A DNA stretch of 64,000 nucleotides from Streptomyces sp. JHA26 (GTDB lineage Bacteria; Actinomycetota; Actinomycetes; Streptomycetales; Streptomycetaceae): contig NZ_BDJC01000017.1 in NCBI RefSeq assembly GCF_002005565.1, positions 1 to 64,000 of the forward strand, read 5' to 3'. This document shows, one piece after another, positions 27,489 through 35,939 of this stretch (position 1 is the stretch's first letter; every line of letters starts with the position of its first letter). The translations under genes were made by a program, and so were the position numbers. The notes under the pieces are model-generated. The model was given only the letters and a program-made list of their open reading frames with translations, was not told the origin of the DNA and searched no databases.

Positions 27489-28760
27489 GTGGCACCCACT
27501 GACGAGACCGGGCAGGCGGCCCGGCACACCCCTCCGCCCGGCACGACGCCGCCCGCCCCGCCCCCGGCCGGCGGCAACGCGGGGCCAGGCGCCCGTATGC
27601 CTCGCTGGCTGCCGCGGGCCATGGTGCTGGCTCTTTCGCTGATCGCCGTGTTCCAGCTGGGCAGCTGGGCCTTCCACCAGCTCACCGGCCTGCTGATCAA
27701 CATCCTCATCGCGTTCTTCCTGGCGCTCGCCATCGAGCCGGCGGTGAGCTGGATGTCCGCGCGCGGCATGCGCCGCGGGCTGGCCACCTTCATCGTCTTC
27801 CTCGCCGTGCTGATCGCCGCCGCGGGATTCGTGACACTGCTCGGCTCCATGCTCGCGGGGCAGATCGTCAAGATGGTCGAGGACTTCCCCGACTACCTCG
27901 ACTCCGTGATCAACTGGGTCAACGGCCACTTCCACACCGAGCTGAGGAGAGTGGACGTCCAGGAGGGCCTGCTCCGTTCCGACTGGCTGCGCAACTACGT
28001 GCAGAACAGCGCCACCGGCGTCCTCGACGTGTCCGCGCAGGTCCTCGGGGGCCTCTTCCAGATGCTGACGATCGTGCTGTTCTCGTTCTACTTCGCCGCC
28101 GACGGCCCCCGGCTGCGGCGCGCGCTCTGCTCCGTCCTGCCGCCCGCCCGGCAGGCCGAGGTCCTGCGCGCGTGGGAGATCGCCGTGGACAAGACCGGCG
28201 GCTACCTGTACTCGCGCGGTCTGATGGCATTGGTCTCCGGCGTCGCGCACTACATCCTGCTGGAGATCCTGGGGGTGCCCTACGCGCCCGCGCTCGCGGT
28301 GTGGGTGGGTCTGGTGTCGCAGTTCATCCCCACCATCGGCACCTATCTCGCGGGTGCCCTGCCCATGCTGATCGCCTTCACGGTCAACCCCTGGTACGCG
28401 CTGTGGGTACTGGGCTTCGTGGTGGTCTACCAGCAGTTCGAGAACTACATGCTGCAGCCCAAGCTGACGTCGAAGACCGTGGACATCCACCCCGCGGTCG
28501 CCTTCGGCTCGGTCATCGCGGGCACCGCCCTCCTGGGCGCCGTCGGCGCGCTGATCGCCATCCCGGCGGTCGCCACGCTGCAGGCCTTCCTCGGGGCGTA
28601 CGTCAAGCGCTACGACGTCACCGACGATCCACGCGTGCACGGGCACCGCGACCGTCGTGGGACGGGGGGAGGGGCCTTCACGCGCATGCGGAAACTGTGG
28701 ACCCGGCGACCGGACGCGGCACTCCCCGGGGAGGACGGGCCCGGCGACGGCACCGCCTGA
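27489..28760 (+). CDS. AI-2E family membrane transporter
   Basis: The 423-residue polytopic protein of the AI-2E (PerM/TqsA) family has about eight helices. These include LINILIAFFLALAIEPAVSW, a long soluble loop after helix three, and the conserved C-terminal block FIPTIGTYLAGALP then YQQFENYMLQPKL. Substrates in this family range from small signalling molecules to ions, so no substrate is assigned. The N-terminus is Pro-rich and disordered, and so is the C-terminal 45 residues. GTG 27489 was chosen over GTG 27471 because GAGACT (27477-27482) is a -10-like box 6 nt before it. Confidence 0.85.
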   Translation: MAPTDETGQAARHTPPPGTTPPAPPPAGGNAGPGARMPRWLPRAMVLALSLIAVFQLGSWAFHQLTGLLINILIAFFLALAIEPAVSWMSARGMRRGLATFIVFLAVLIAAAGFVTLLGSMLAGQIVKMVEDFPDYLDSVINWVNGHFHTELRRVDVQEGLLRSDWLRNYVQNSATGVLDVSAQVLGGLFQMLTIVLFSFYFAADGPRLRRALCSVLPPARQAEVLRAWEIAVDKTGGYLYSRGLMALVSGVAHYILLEILGVPYAPALAVWVGLVSQFIPTIGTYLAGALPMLIAFTVNPWYALWVLGFVVVYQQFENYMLQPKLTSKTVDIHPAVAFGSVIAGTALLGAVGALIAIPAVATLQAFLGAYVKRYDVTDDPRVHGHRDRRGTGGGAFTRMRKLWTRRPDAALPGEDGPGDGTA

Positions 28761-28780
28761 GCGCCCCCCGGGCGGCCGGG

Positions 28781-29605
28781 TCAGTACGTCAGACCGGCCC
28801 ACACCCCGGCGGCGACGACCGCGGCCGCACAGCAGACCACCGCCACGGCCACGATCCGTCGCCGTACCGTCGCGGTCCACGGGGTCAGGGACAGCAGTTG
28901 GGCCAGTACCGGCAGGACCAGGACGGCGTGCAGGCTCACCCCGTGCAGCGGCTTGAGCGGGGCCGTGGAGTGGTAGGCCGCCTCCTGGTGGCCGGTCCGG
29001 GTGAGGACCACACCCCGCGCGATCATCGCGGCGCCCGAAGCCAGCCCGACGAGCAGCATCGCGAACCCGGAGCGCACGGCGAGGGCCATGCCCACGGGTC
29101 CCGTGGGCCGGTGGCGGAACGACACGAGCGCGAGCGCGCCCAACAGCACGACCAGGACGCCGCCGCCCACCGCGAGGGACATCGACACGGCCGTGTCGAA
29201 CGACGTCTCCATGTCGAGGTGCGAGGGGACTTTGCGCCACGCCTGGAGGGTGATGCCGGCGACCTCGAGGACACAGTCGGCCGCGAACACGGCGAGCAGG
29301 GCGGCGCGCGGCCCCGGCCGGACGCGCAGGTACGAGGTGATCCAGGTGACGGCGATCAGGGTGGCCCCGAAGGACAGCCCGAACGTCACCGGCTTGCGCC
29401 AGGAGACGGGCCCGGTCCACGGCCCGCCGTCCACGGCGAACACCGCCAGGTGGAAGAGGCCGGAGAGGACCAGGAGAAGGCCGGTCGCGTGGCACGCGCG
29501 CGTCACCGCGGACCGGCCGGGCGGCGGGCCGGCCGCGGACGACGGGTCCGGTGCGGCCCCGCGGACGGTGCCGGCGGCGGTTCGGGAGGCCCTCTCGTTC
29601 TGCAT
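28781..29605 (-). CDS. Hypothetical seven-helix membrane protein
   Basis: The 274-residue product has about seven hydrophobic helices, starting near residue 38 (TGLLLVLSGLFHLAVFAV) and ending at the C-terminus. Short polar loops include GPVSWRKPVTFGLSFG and HSTAPLKPLHGVSLHA. I do not recognise a characterised family and do not assign a function. It lies between the AI-2E transporter (convergent) and the recA promoter region (divergent). ATG 29605 has no strong ribosome binding site but is preceded by CAGGCT at 6 nt. Confidence 0.7.
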   Translation of the reverse strand: MQNERASRTAAGTVRGAAPDPSSAAGPPPGRSAVTRACHATGLLLVLSGLFHLAVFAVDGGPWTGPVSWRKPVTFGLSFGATLIAVTWITSYLRVRPGPRAALLAVFAADCVLEVAGITLQAWRKVPSHLDMETSFDTAVSMSLAVGGGVLVVLLGALALVSFRHRPTGPVGMALAVRSGFAMLLVGLASGAAMIARGVVLTRTGHQEAAYHSTAPLKPLHGVSLHAVLVLPVLAQLLSLTPWTATVRRRIVAVAVVCCAAAVVAAGVWAGLTY

Positions 29606-29812
29606 GGCACGAGCCTGGCCCGGGACCGGCCGCCCGGTCGTCGTCCGGCCGGAGACACCCGCCGTACACCGGGGGGAGCAGGAGACCCCGCCCGGACTCC
29701 GGCGGGGGAGGCGGCCGTACGCGGGAACCGCGGGGCCCTCGCCTCGCACCGCGTGCGCGCACGTCGGCCGCCGACACCGTAGACGTACGCTCGGAGGCAC
29801 CGTGTGACGCGC

Positions 29813-29842
29813 TTGACACAAAAATCGAACATCCATTCTCAT
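29813..29842 (+). promoter_or_regulatory. SOS-type recA promoter with a LexA-like box
   Basis: TTGACA (29813-29818) is followed after 18 nt by TCTCAT (29837-29842). In the spacer lies CGAAC-ATCC-ATTCT (29826-29839), one mismatch from the GAAC-N4-GTTC core of Gram-positive LexA boxes. LexA bound here would block the promoter. Confidence 0.6.
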
Positions 29843-29904
29843 GGAGGCTCCGGCGAGGCTCGTGACGGGCGATTCGACTGGGTTTGGACGGAGAAATGCC
29901 CGAG

Positions 29905-29913
29905 TTATCCACA
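29905..29913 (+). promoter_or_regulatory. DnaA-box-like nonamer
   Basis: TTATCCACA is the canonical DnaA box. It lies between the two recA promoters. A single box is weak evidence of DnaA control. Confidence 0.35.
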
Positions 29914-29936
29914 GGCCGGACCCGCACCGAGGCTCA

Positions 29937-29959
29937 TTGTCAGTGGCAGGCATTAGCGT
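29937..29959 (+). promoter_or_regulatory. RecA-NDp (LexA-independent, PafBC-type) recA promoter
   Basis: TTGTCAGTGGC (29937-29947), 6 nt, TAGCGT (29954-29959) is an exact upstream match to the published damage-inducible, LexA-independent promoter motif, 44 nt before the recA start. Confidence 0.88.
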
Positions 29960-30002
29960 CTTTGACGTGAAGCGATCGAATCAAGCAAACCGGGTGGAAC
30001 CC

Positions 30003-31130
30003 ATGGCAGGAACCGACCGCGAGAAGGCCCTGGACGCCGCGCTCGCACAGATTGAACGGCAATTCGGCAAGGGCGCGGTCATGCGCATGGGCGAGCGGTC
30101 GCAGGAGCCCATCGAGGTCATCCCGACCGGCTCGACCGCGCTCGACGTGGCCCTCGGCGTCGGCGGTCTCCCGCGCGGCCGGGTCGTGGAGATCTACGGC
30201 CCCGAGTCCTCGGGCAAGACGACCCTGACCCTGCACGCCGTGGCGAACGCGCAGAAGGCCGGCGGCCAGGTCGCGTTCGTGGACGCGGAGCACGCCCTCG
30301 ACCCCGAGTACGCGAAGAAGCTCGGCGTCGACATCGACAACCTGATCCTCTCCCAGCCGGACAACGGCGAGCAGGCCCTCGAGATCGTGGACATGCTGGT
30401 CCGCTCCGGCGCCCTCGACCTCATCGTCATCGACTCCGTCGCCGCGCTCGTCCCGCGTGCGGAGATCGAGGGCGAGATGGGCGACAGCCACGTGGGTCTC
30501 CAGGCCCGGCTGATGAGCCAGGCCCTGCGGAAGATCACCAGCGCGCTCAACCAGTCCAAGACCACCGCGATCTTCATCAACCAGCTCCGCGAGAAGATCG
30601 GCGTGATGTTCGGCTCCCCGGAGACCACGACCGGTGGCCGCGCGCTGAAGTTCTACGCCTCCGTGCGCATCGACATCCGCCGCATCGAGACGCTGAAGGA
30701 CGGCACGGAGGCGGTCGGCAACCGCACCCGCTGCAAGGTCGTCAAGAACAAGGTCGCGCCGCCCTTCAAGCAGGCCGAGTTCGACATCCTCTACGGCCAG
30801 GGCATCAGCCGCGAGGGCGGCCTGATCGACATGGGCGTGGAGCACGGCTTCGTCCGCAAGGCCGGCGCCTGGTACACGTACGAGGGCGACCAGCTCGGCC
30901 AGGGCAAGGAGAACGCGCGCAACTTCCTGAAGGACAACCCCGACCTCGCCAACGAGATCGAGAAGAAGATCAAGGAGAAGCTGGGCGTCGGCGTGCGTCC
31001 CGAGGAGCCGGCCACCGAGCCGGGCACGGATGCCGCGGCCTCCGCAGCCCCGGCCGACGCCGTACCGGCGGTGCCCGCCCCCGCGACGGCCAAGACCACC
31101 AAGTCCAAGGCCGCGGCAGCCAAGAGCTGA
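30003..31130 (+). CDS. recA: Recombinase RecA
   Basis: The 375-residue strand-exchange protein and LexA coprotease has Walker [17 protein letters not shown] (about 66-81), Walker [13 protein letters not shown], the L2 loop [20 protein letters not shown] and the [19 protein letters not shown] region. The last 45 residues are Ala/Lys-rich ([12 protein letters not shown]), a Streptomyces feature. The reading frame stays open upstream to 29841, but ATG 30003 is where the conserved protein begins ([22 protein letters not shown]). Two promoters precede it, one LexA-type and one RecA-NDp-type. recX follows after 3 nt. Confidence 0.98.
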   Translation: MAGTDREKALDAALAQIERQFGKGAVMRMGERSQEPIEVIPTGSTALDVALGVGGLPRGRVVEIYGPESSGKTTLTLHAVANAQKAGGQVAFVDAEHALDPEYAKKLGVDIDNLILSQPDNGEQALEIVDMLVRSGALDLIVIDSVAALVPRAEIEGEMGDSHVGLQARLMSQALRKITSALNQSKTTAIFINQLREKIGVMFGSPETTTGGRALKFYASVRIDIRRIETLKDGTEAVGNRTRCKVVKNKVAPPFKQAEFDILYGQGISREGGLIDMGVEHGFVRKAGAWYTYEGDQLGQGKENARNFLKDNPDLANEIEKKIKEKLGVGVRPEEPATEPGTDAAASAAPADAVPAVPAPATAKTTKSKAAAAKS

Positions 31131-31133
31131 CCC

Positions 31134-31943
31134 GTGACACGACGAACCGACTGGTCCGAGTACGCCTGCCCGGACGCCGCCGCGCGGGAGCGCGAGCGGC
31201 GGAGACCGGGCGAGGCGGGCTCCGCCGGAGCGGAGGGCGACGGCTACGGGGCGGACGGCACGGACGGCCCCGCGCCGTACGACACCGGCGAGCCGCACCG
31301 CGGTGACGGTTCGCGTCGGGGCGGCGGCCGGGCTCGTGGGGCGGGCGGCTCCTGCCGGCGTCGCCGGCACGAGGACGCGGAGCCGTTCAGCGAGGACGGA
31401 GGTGCCACTTCCTCGTCGAGGGCCGAGAAGGAGGAGCCTCCGCGGGACCCGGTGGAGCAGGCACGGGCGATCTGCCTGCGCCTGCTCACCGGGACCCCGC
31501 GCACCCGCAGGCAACTCGCCGACGCACTGCGTAAACGGGAGATCCCGGACGAGGCCGCGGAGGAGGTGCTGTCCAGGTTCGAGGAGGTGGGCCTGATCAA
31601 CGACAGCGCCTTCGCCGACGCCTGGGTCGAGTCCCGGCACCACGGCCGCGGACTGGCCCGGCGCGCTCTCGCCCGGGAACTGAGGACCAAGGGCGTGGAC
31701 TCCACCCTCATCGACGCGGCGGTGTCCCAGCTGGACTCCGAGCAGGAGGAGGAGACCGCGCGGGAGCTCGTCGCCCGCAAACTGCGCGCCACCCGCGGCC
31801 TCGACCGCGACAAGAGGCTGCGCCGCCTCGCCGGCATGCTGGCCCGCAAGGGCTACCCCGAGGGCATGGCCCTGCGGGTGGTCCGCCGGGCGCTGGAAGA
31901 GGAGGGCGAGGACACGGAGTTCCTCGACGACGAGGGCTTCTGA
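31134..31943 (+). CDS. recX: Regulatory protein RecX
   Basis: The 269-residue RecA modulator blocks filament growth. The conserved three-helix RecX repeats occupy about residues 105-255 (AICLRLLTGTPRTRRQLADAL; FEEVGLINDSAFADAWVESR; RRLAGMLARKGYPEGMALRVV). The first 100 residues are a charged, Gly/Arg/Asp-rich extension with no domain, which makes this RecX longer than the 160-190 residues usual elsewhere. GTG 31134 is 3 nt after the recA stop, so the pair is coupled and RecX shares damage control. Confidence 0.93.
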   Translation: MTRRTDWSEYACPDAAARERERRRPGEAGSAGAEGDGYGADGTDGPAPYDTGEPHRGDGSRRGGGRARGAGGSCRRRRHEDAEPFSEDGGATSSSRAEKEEPPRDPVEQARAICLRLLTGTPRTRRQLADALRKREIPDEAAEEVLSRFEEVGLINDSAFADAWVESRHHGRGLARRALARELRTKGVDSTLIDAAVSQLDSEQEEETARELVARKLRATRGLDRDKRLRRLAGMLARKGYPEGMALRVVRRALEEEGEDTEFLDDEGF

Positions 31944-31963
31944 CCGGACACGGCGGCGTCCGG
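31944..31963. terminator. Short hairpin between convergent recX and rhodanese genes
   Basis: CCGGAC-N8-GTCCGG is a 6-bp stem just after the recX stop and before the convergent gene end at 31987. No T tract follows, so it is a weak candidate. Confidence 0.35.
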
Positions 31964-31986
31964 CCCGAGCCGACGGGCAGAACGCG

Positions 31987-32379
31987 CTACGGCACGGTCA
32001 CCGGCAGTCCCGCCGTCCGCCACGCCTGGAACCCGCCGACCAGATCGGTGGCCCGGCGCAGACCCAGGCGGTGCAGCGACTCCGCGGCGAGGCTGGAGGC
32101 GTAGCCCTCGTTGCACACCACCACGACACGCAGGTCGTGGCTCGTGGCCTCGGGGAGCCGGTGGCTGCCCTGCGGGTCCAGCCGCCACTCGAGCTCGTTG
32201 CGCTCGACCACCAGCGCGCCCGGGATGAGGCCGTCCGTATCGCGCAGGGAGGCGTACCGGATGTCGACCAGCAGGGCCTCCCCCGCCTCGGCGGCTTCGT
32301 ACGCGGCGCGCGGCTCGATGCGCGCGTAGCCCCGGCGTACCCGCTCCAGCACCGCGTCGATCCCGTTCGGTTCGCTCAC
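31987..32379 (-). CDS. Rhodanese-like sulfurtransferase
   Basis: The 130-residue single-domain rhodanese has active-site cysteine in VVVVCNEGYASSLAAESL (about residue 91), the LLVDIR strand and a GGFQAWRTAGLPV C-terminal signature. Rhodaneses move sulfane sulfur to acceptors such as cyanide, thiols or thioredoxin. GTG 32379 overlaps the cysteine dioxygenase stop (GTGA), so the two are translationally coupled. Together they could handle the breakdown of cysteine and of reactive sulfane sulfur. Confidence 0.88.
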   Translation of the reverse strand: MSEPNGIDAVLERVRRGYARIEPRAAYEAAEAGEALLVDIRYASLRDTDGLIPGALVVERNELEWRLDPQGSHRLPEATSHDLRVVVVCNEGYASSLAAESLHRLGLRRATDLVGGFQAWRTAGLPVTVP

Positions 32380-32975
32380 TGCCAGTCCTCCGGACGTTCG
32401 ACCTCCGCCAGGCGCAGGACCTGGCCGCTGCGACTGTAACGACGGATCCGCGGCAGGGGCGGGTAGTAGGCGTGGACGGAGATCGCGTGTCGGCCGGGAG
32501 ACTCGTTGAGCACCTCGTGGACGTGGTGCCGTCCGAAGGCGCGTCCCTTTCCCGCGGGCAGCCGGCGCTCTCGGTCCACGCCGTCGGTGAGCTCCAGGAC
32601 CTTCCAGCCGTCGGTGGGCAGCCGGGCGGCGAGCGCGTTCTCCTTGAGCTCGCCGGCCGCGGTCACGAAGGCGCCCACCGAGTCGGCGTGGTCGTGCCAG
32701 CCGGTGCCCGTACCGGGCGGCCAACCGATCAGCCAGGCCTCACTGCCGCCGGGCCCTTCCAGCCGCACCCAGGTACGGCCCTCGGGGTCGAGGGGGAGCG
32801 AGGCGATCAGTTCGGCGTCGGCGGCGACGCGCTGGACGAAGTCGAGGAGGTCGGCCTGAGTCGGCGCGGGCGCGGGCGCGCTCGTGGCCGTCGAGGAAGG
32901 GACAGGGGCAGGGGCAGAGGAGGACACGGACACGGATACCGTCCTGGGAGTTCGCGAGGGAGCGCGCGGCGGCAT
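32376..32975 (-). CDS. Cysteine dioxygenase type I
   Basis: The 199-residue cupin oxidises L-cysteine to cysteine sulfinate with Fe(II) and O2. The first cupin motif is GWHDHADSVGAF and the second HHVHEVLNE, together giving the three-histidine iron site. The first 38 residues are Ser/Pro/Ala-rich and disordered. ATG 32975 has no ribosome binding site; GTG 32933 (residue 15) has AGGA 9 nt upstream and is a real alternative start. A 15-residue cysteine-rich peptide gene lies 36 nt upstream, suggesting control by cysteinyl-tRNA supply. The rhodanese gene overlaps its end. Confidence 0.9.
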   Translation of the reverse strand: MPPRAPSRTPRTVSVSVSSSAPAPVPSSTATSAPAPAPTQADLLDFVQRVAADAELIASLPLDPEGRTWVRLEGPGGSEAWLIGWPPGTGTGWHDHADSVGAFVTAAGELKENALAARLPTDGWKVLELTDGVDRERRLPAGKGRAFGRHHVHEVLNESPGRHAISVHAYYPPLPRIRRYSRSGQVLRLAEVERPEDWQ

Positions 32976-33011
32976 GCCGAGGCGGGGCGCGCGGAGGGAA
33001 ACGATGCGAAA

Positions 33012-33059
33012 TCAGCAGGACGGGCGACACACGCAGCCCGCATAGCGGACGAGGTCCAT
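33012..33059 (-). CDS. Cysteine-rich 15-residue leader peptide of the cysteine dioxygenase operon
   Basis: A tiny reading frame on the minus strand encodes MDLVRYAGCVCRPSC then TGA. GGAGGG lies 5 nt before the ATG, a far better ribosome binding site than that of the downstream gene. Three of the last seven residues are cysteine. It stands between a promoter (33106-33134) and the cysteine dioxygenase gene. Cysteine-rich upstream peptides that sense cysteine by ribosome stalling are known in mycobacteria, and similar leader peptides precede sulfur genes in actinobacteria. Function here is inferred from composition and place. Confidence 0.72.
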   Translation of the reverse strand: MDLVRYAGCVCRPSC

Positions 33060-33105
33060 GTGGACCCTCCGCCACAGGCGCACATCGGTGTCGGTCACGC
33101 TCCGG

Positions 33106-33134
33106 AGTAGACCATGGCGGAAGGAACCGGTCAA
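33106..33134 (-). promoter_or_regulatory. Promoter of the leader peptide-cysteine dioxygenase-rhodanese operon
   Basis: On the minus strand, TTGACC (33134-33129), a 17-nt spacer and TCTACT (33111-33106). The leader peptide ATG at 33059 is about 45 nt downstream, giving a normal 5' UTR. Confidence 0.55.
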
Positions 33135-33244
33135 CTCACCGTCACCCCGCGGACGGCGACGGCGGACAGCGGCCGCCGATCGCGCGCCCGCCCGTCCGGG
33201 CAGCGCCCGCCCCGGCCGGCGGAGAGCACGCCACGGGCGACCGC

Positions 33245-34864
33245 TCAACGGGCCCCGGCCGCAGCCCCGGCCTCGGCTTCCGCCTCCGCGGCCGCCTCCT
33301 CCGCACCGCCCAGCGCCGCCTCCGCCGCCGTGTACAGGTCGGCCGGACGCACCCCGTTCAGCGCCGTGACCAGAAAGCCGTCGGGCCGCACCAGCAGCAC
33401 CGTGTGCGCCGCGGCCCCGGGGTAACTCTCGGCGACCAGCAACTCGGCACGGTGCGGCAGCGCCGTCACCGCCGCCGCCAGCCGGGGCATGACCCCGGCG
33501 GACACCCAGTGCTTGCGGTCCCACACCCCCGTGCCCGGCGCGATCAGCACCACCAGCAGCGCACCGCGCCCCAGCCGGTCCCGCAGCCGCACGAACGTGC
33601 CGTCCTCCGCCGTGACCCGCACGTCGGTGACGGGAGCTCCCGGCACCGTGCCGACGGCCGCCTCGCCGTCGAGGCGCGGAGGCATGAGCGGCGAGGCGGC
33701 GTGCGTCCCCGGTGCCCCCAGCGTCCCGCGCCCCAGGTGACCGTCGGCGAGCAGCGCGTCGTGGCCCCGGGCCGCGCCGGGGACGTACGACCGCAGGCCC
33801 CCGCCGCCGCGCAGCAGCGGCAGTGCCTGGTCGGCGGCGCGCAATCGCGCCGCGACGGCCGTGCGCCGCTCCTTCTGGTAGCTGTCGAGCAGGGCCTCGT
33901 GGGGCCCGTGGTGCCAGGCCAGGGCGAGTTTCCAGGCCAGGTTGTCGGCGTCCCGCAGCCCCTCGTCGAGGCCCTGGGTGCCCAGCGCGCCGAGCAGATG
34001 CGCCGCGTCCCCGGCGAGGAACACGCGGCCCACCCGCCAGCGGCGGGCCAGCCGGTGGTGGACCGTGTGGACGCCGGTGTCGAGGAGTTCGTACACCGGG
34101 GTGGCCCCGGCCCGCCAGCCGGTGAGGGTCTCCCGGATCCGGTTCACCAGCAGTTCGGGCGTGATCAGGTCCTTGCCCGGCGGCAGCAGCCAGTCCAGGC
34201 GCCACACACCGTCCGGCAGGGGCCGGCCGACGATCTCGCCGGCCGACGGACCGGACGTCCGCCAGGGCGGCGCGCGGTGGAGCAGCGCCTCGTCGGTCCA
34301 GGGCAGCTCGGTGCGCAGTGCGGCGACGGCGTATCGTTCCACCGCCGTACGGCCGGGGAAACGGATGTCCTGGAGCTTGCGCACGGTCGAGCGGGGACCG
34401 TCGCAGCCGACCAGGTGACTGCCGCGCCACCAGGTGCCCTGGGGGCCGCGGGTGTGGGCGATGACGCCGGACGTCTCCTGTTCGAGGCCGACCAGACGGC
34501 TGTCCATCGCGACCTTCACGAGGGGTTCGCGGGCCAGGGCGGCGCGCAGGACACCGGTCAGCACGTGCTGGGCGATGTGCAGCGGCGCCGGGCAGGCGTC
34601 GTCGAACGCGACCTCGCGCGTCACCTGCTTGCGCCGCATCGCCCGCCATCCGGCCCAACGGAAACCCGCCTCGTCCAAGGAGGTTCCGGCCAGTCTCTCG
34701 ACGAGGGCGACGACGTCCTCGCGCAGGACGACGGTACGCGCCGGGCGCGGTTCGTCCTTGCCCGGACCTTCGTCGAGGACGACGCAGGGCACCTCCTGAC
34801 GCGCCAGCGCCAGGGCGAGCGTGAGCCCGACGGGCCCCGCTCCGGCGATGATCACCGGGTCCAC
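33245..34864 (-). CDS. FAD-dependent aromatic-hydroxylase-type monooxygenase
   Basis: The 539-residue group A flavoprotein monooxygenase has an N-terminal dinucleotide motif VIIAGAGPVGLTLALALAR (GxGxxG, about 4-22), the HLVGCDGPRSTVRK motif (DG motif) near residue 150, and RVFLAGDAAHLLGALGTQGLDEGLRDADNLAWKLA, the second FAD-contact segment. A thioredoxin-like C-terminal domain (about 400-530) resembles phenol and polyketide hydroxylases. The substrate is unknown. GTG 34864 begins the flavin fold; the frame is open to ATG 34954. No pathway genes flank it, so it stands alone between the sulfur operon and gluABCD. The last 20 residues are Ala/Glu repeats. Confidence 0.85.
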   Translation of the reverse strand: MDPVIIAGAGPVGLTLALALARQEVPCVVLDEGPGKDEPRPARTVVLREDVVALVERLAGTSLDEAGFRWAGWRAMRRKQVTREVAFDDACPAPLHIAQHVLTGVLRAALAREPLVKVAMDSRLVGLEQETSGVIAHTRGPQGTWWRGSHLVGCDGPRSTVRKLQDIRFPGRTAVERYAVAALRTELPWTDEALLHRAPPWRTSGPSAGEIVGRPLPDGVWRLDWLLPPGKDLITPELLVNRIRETLTGWRAGATPVYELLDTGVHTVHHRLARRWRVGRVFLAGDAAHLLGALGTQGLDEGLRDADNLAWKLALAWHHGPHEALLDSYQKERRTAVAARLRAADQALPLLRGGGGLRSYVPGAARGHDALLADGHLGRGTLGAPGTHAASPLMPPRLDGEAAVGTVPGAPVTDVRVTAEDGTFVRLRDRLGRGALLVVLIAPGTGVWDRKHWVSAGVMPRLAAAVTALPHRAELLVAESYPGAAAHTVLLVRPDGFLVTALNGVRPADLYTAAEAALGGAEEAAAEAEAEAGAAAGAR

Positions 34865-34948
34865 GGTGCGGTGCCCCCTGCCTGTGACGGCGTCCCGGGG
34901 GACGTGGGTGAACAGGAAGTTGGAGCAGGGTGCACGGTCACAGAACGT

Positions 34949-34977
34949 ATGCAACCCATTGCCGCTGCTTGCGTCAA
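34949..34977 (-). promoter_or_regulatory. Possible promoter of the monooxygenase gene
   Basis: On the minus strand, TTGACG (34977-34972), 17 nt, TTGCAT (34954-34949). The -10 box is poor, so this is tentative. Confidence 0.35.
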
Positions 34978-34980
34978 GCG

Positions 34981-35014
34981 ACGGAGGCAGTGGCGATCAT
35001 GCCACTGCCTCCGT
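34981..35014 (-). terminator. Terminator after gluD
   Basis: A perfect 14-bp stem ACGGAGGCAGTGGC / GCCACTGCCTCCGT with a 6-nt loop begins 25 nt after the gluD stop codon. There is no T tract. It closes the glutamate operon and insulates the monooxygenase promoter. Confidence 0.75.
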
Positions 35015-35039
35015 GATGGTCGCACACTCCGGTCGGGTG

Positions 35040-35939
35040 TCAGGTCTTGGCCACGCCGGTGCCGGCGGCCGGCGTTCCGGGCGTGCCCGCGTCATCCACC
35101 TTGAGCACCGCACCGGTCGACTTCTTGGCCCGCCGCAGCCGCCGCTCCAGCCAGCTCGCGAAACTCGTCAGGGCGAAGTTGAGCGCGATGTAGATGACGG
35201 CCACCACGGTGAAGCTCGCGATGGTGTTGGCGCCGTAGTAGGCACTCATCGTGTTGGCGGACGAGAGCAGCTCGGGGAAGGTGAGGACCGCGCCGCCGAG
35301 GGCGGTGTCCTTCACGATCACGACCAGCTGGCTGACGATGGCCGGCAGCATCGCGGTGACCGCCTGCGGCAGCAGGATCAGCCGCATGACCTGTCCCTTG
35401 CGCAGGCCGATCGCCATCGCGCCCTCGGCCTGTCCCTTGGGCAGGGCCAGGATGCCGGAGCGGACGATCTCGGCGAGGACCGAGGCGTTGTACAGCACGA
35501 GGCCCGTGACCACCGCGTACAGCGGCCGGTCGTCCGAACTGACGTCGGTGTACTCGGCGAACAGGGCGAGGCCGAAGATCATCAGGACCAGCACGGGGAT
35601 GGACCGGAAGAACTCGACGACGATCGCGGCGGGAACGCGGACCCAGACGTGGTCCGACAGGCGGGCGATGCCGAGGACCGCGCCGAGCGGCAGCGCGATG
35701 ACCACCGCGACGAAGGCCGCCTTCAGGGTGTTCTGCAGAGCGGGCCAGATGTACGTGGACCAGGCCTCGCTGCCCGAGAAGAACGGCTTCCACTTCGCCC
35801 ACTCGAGCTGGCCCTTGTCGGCGAGCGTGCTGAACACCCACCACAGCAGCGCCGCGAGAGCGACGAAGAAGACGACGTTGAACAGGATGTTGCGCCGCTT
35901 GGCGCGCGGACCCTGGGCGTCGTAGAGAACGGAACTCAT
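35040..35939 (-). CDS. gluD: Glutamate ABC transporter permease GluD
   Basis: The 299-residue permease of the polar amino acid (HisM) family has six or so helices. Its EAA-type loop is IVRSGILALPKGQAEGAMAIGL, which docks the ATPase, and FFRSIPVLVLMIFGLALF is conserved. The first 40 residues contain a separate N-terminal helix. The C-terminus (about 270-299) is polar. ATG 35939 overlaps the gluC stop by 4 nt. It acts with GluA, GluB and GluC in glutamate uptake. Confidence 0.9.
   Translation of the reverse strand: MSSVLYDAQGPRAKRRNILFNVVFFVALAALLWWVFSTLADKGQLEWAKWKPFFSGSEAWSTYIWPALQNTLKAAFVAVVIALPLGAVLGIARLSDHVWVRVPAAIVVEFFRSIPVLVLMIFGLALFAEYTDVSSDDRPLYAVVTGLVLYNASVLAEIVRSGILALPKGQAEGAMAIGLRKGQVMRLILLPQAVTAMLPAIVSQLVVIVKDTALGGAVLTFPELLSSANTMSAYYGANTIASFTVVAVIYIALNFALTSFASWLERRLRRAKKSTGAVLKVDDAGTPGTPAAGTGVAKT

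Noticed and set aside
29841..30002. N-terminal extension of RecA from ATG 29841
   Set aside because: The frame is open, but the region holds the promoters and the conserved RecA start is at 30003.
33003..33044. A plus-strand 13-codon frame (MRNQQDGRHTQPA) opposite the leader peptide
   Set aside because: No ribosome binding site and no downstream plus-strand gene; the minus-strand peptide has both.
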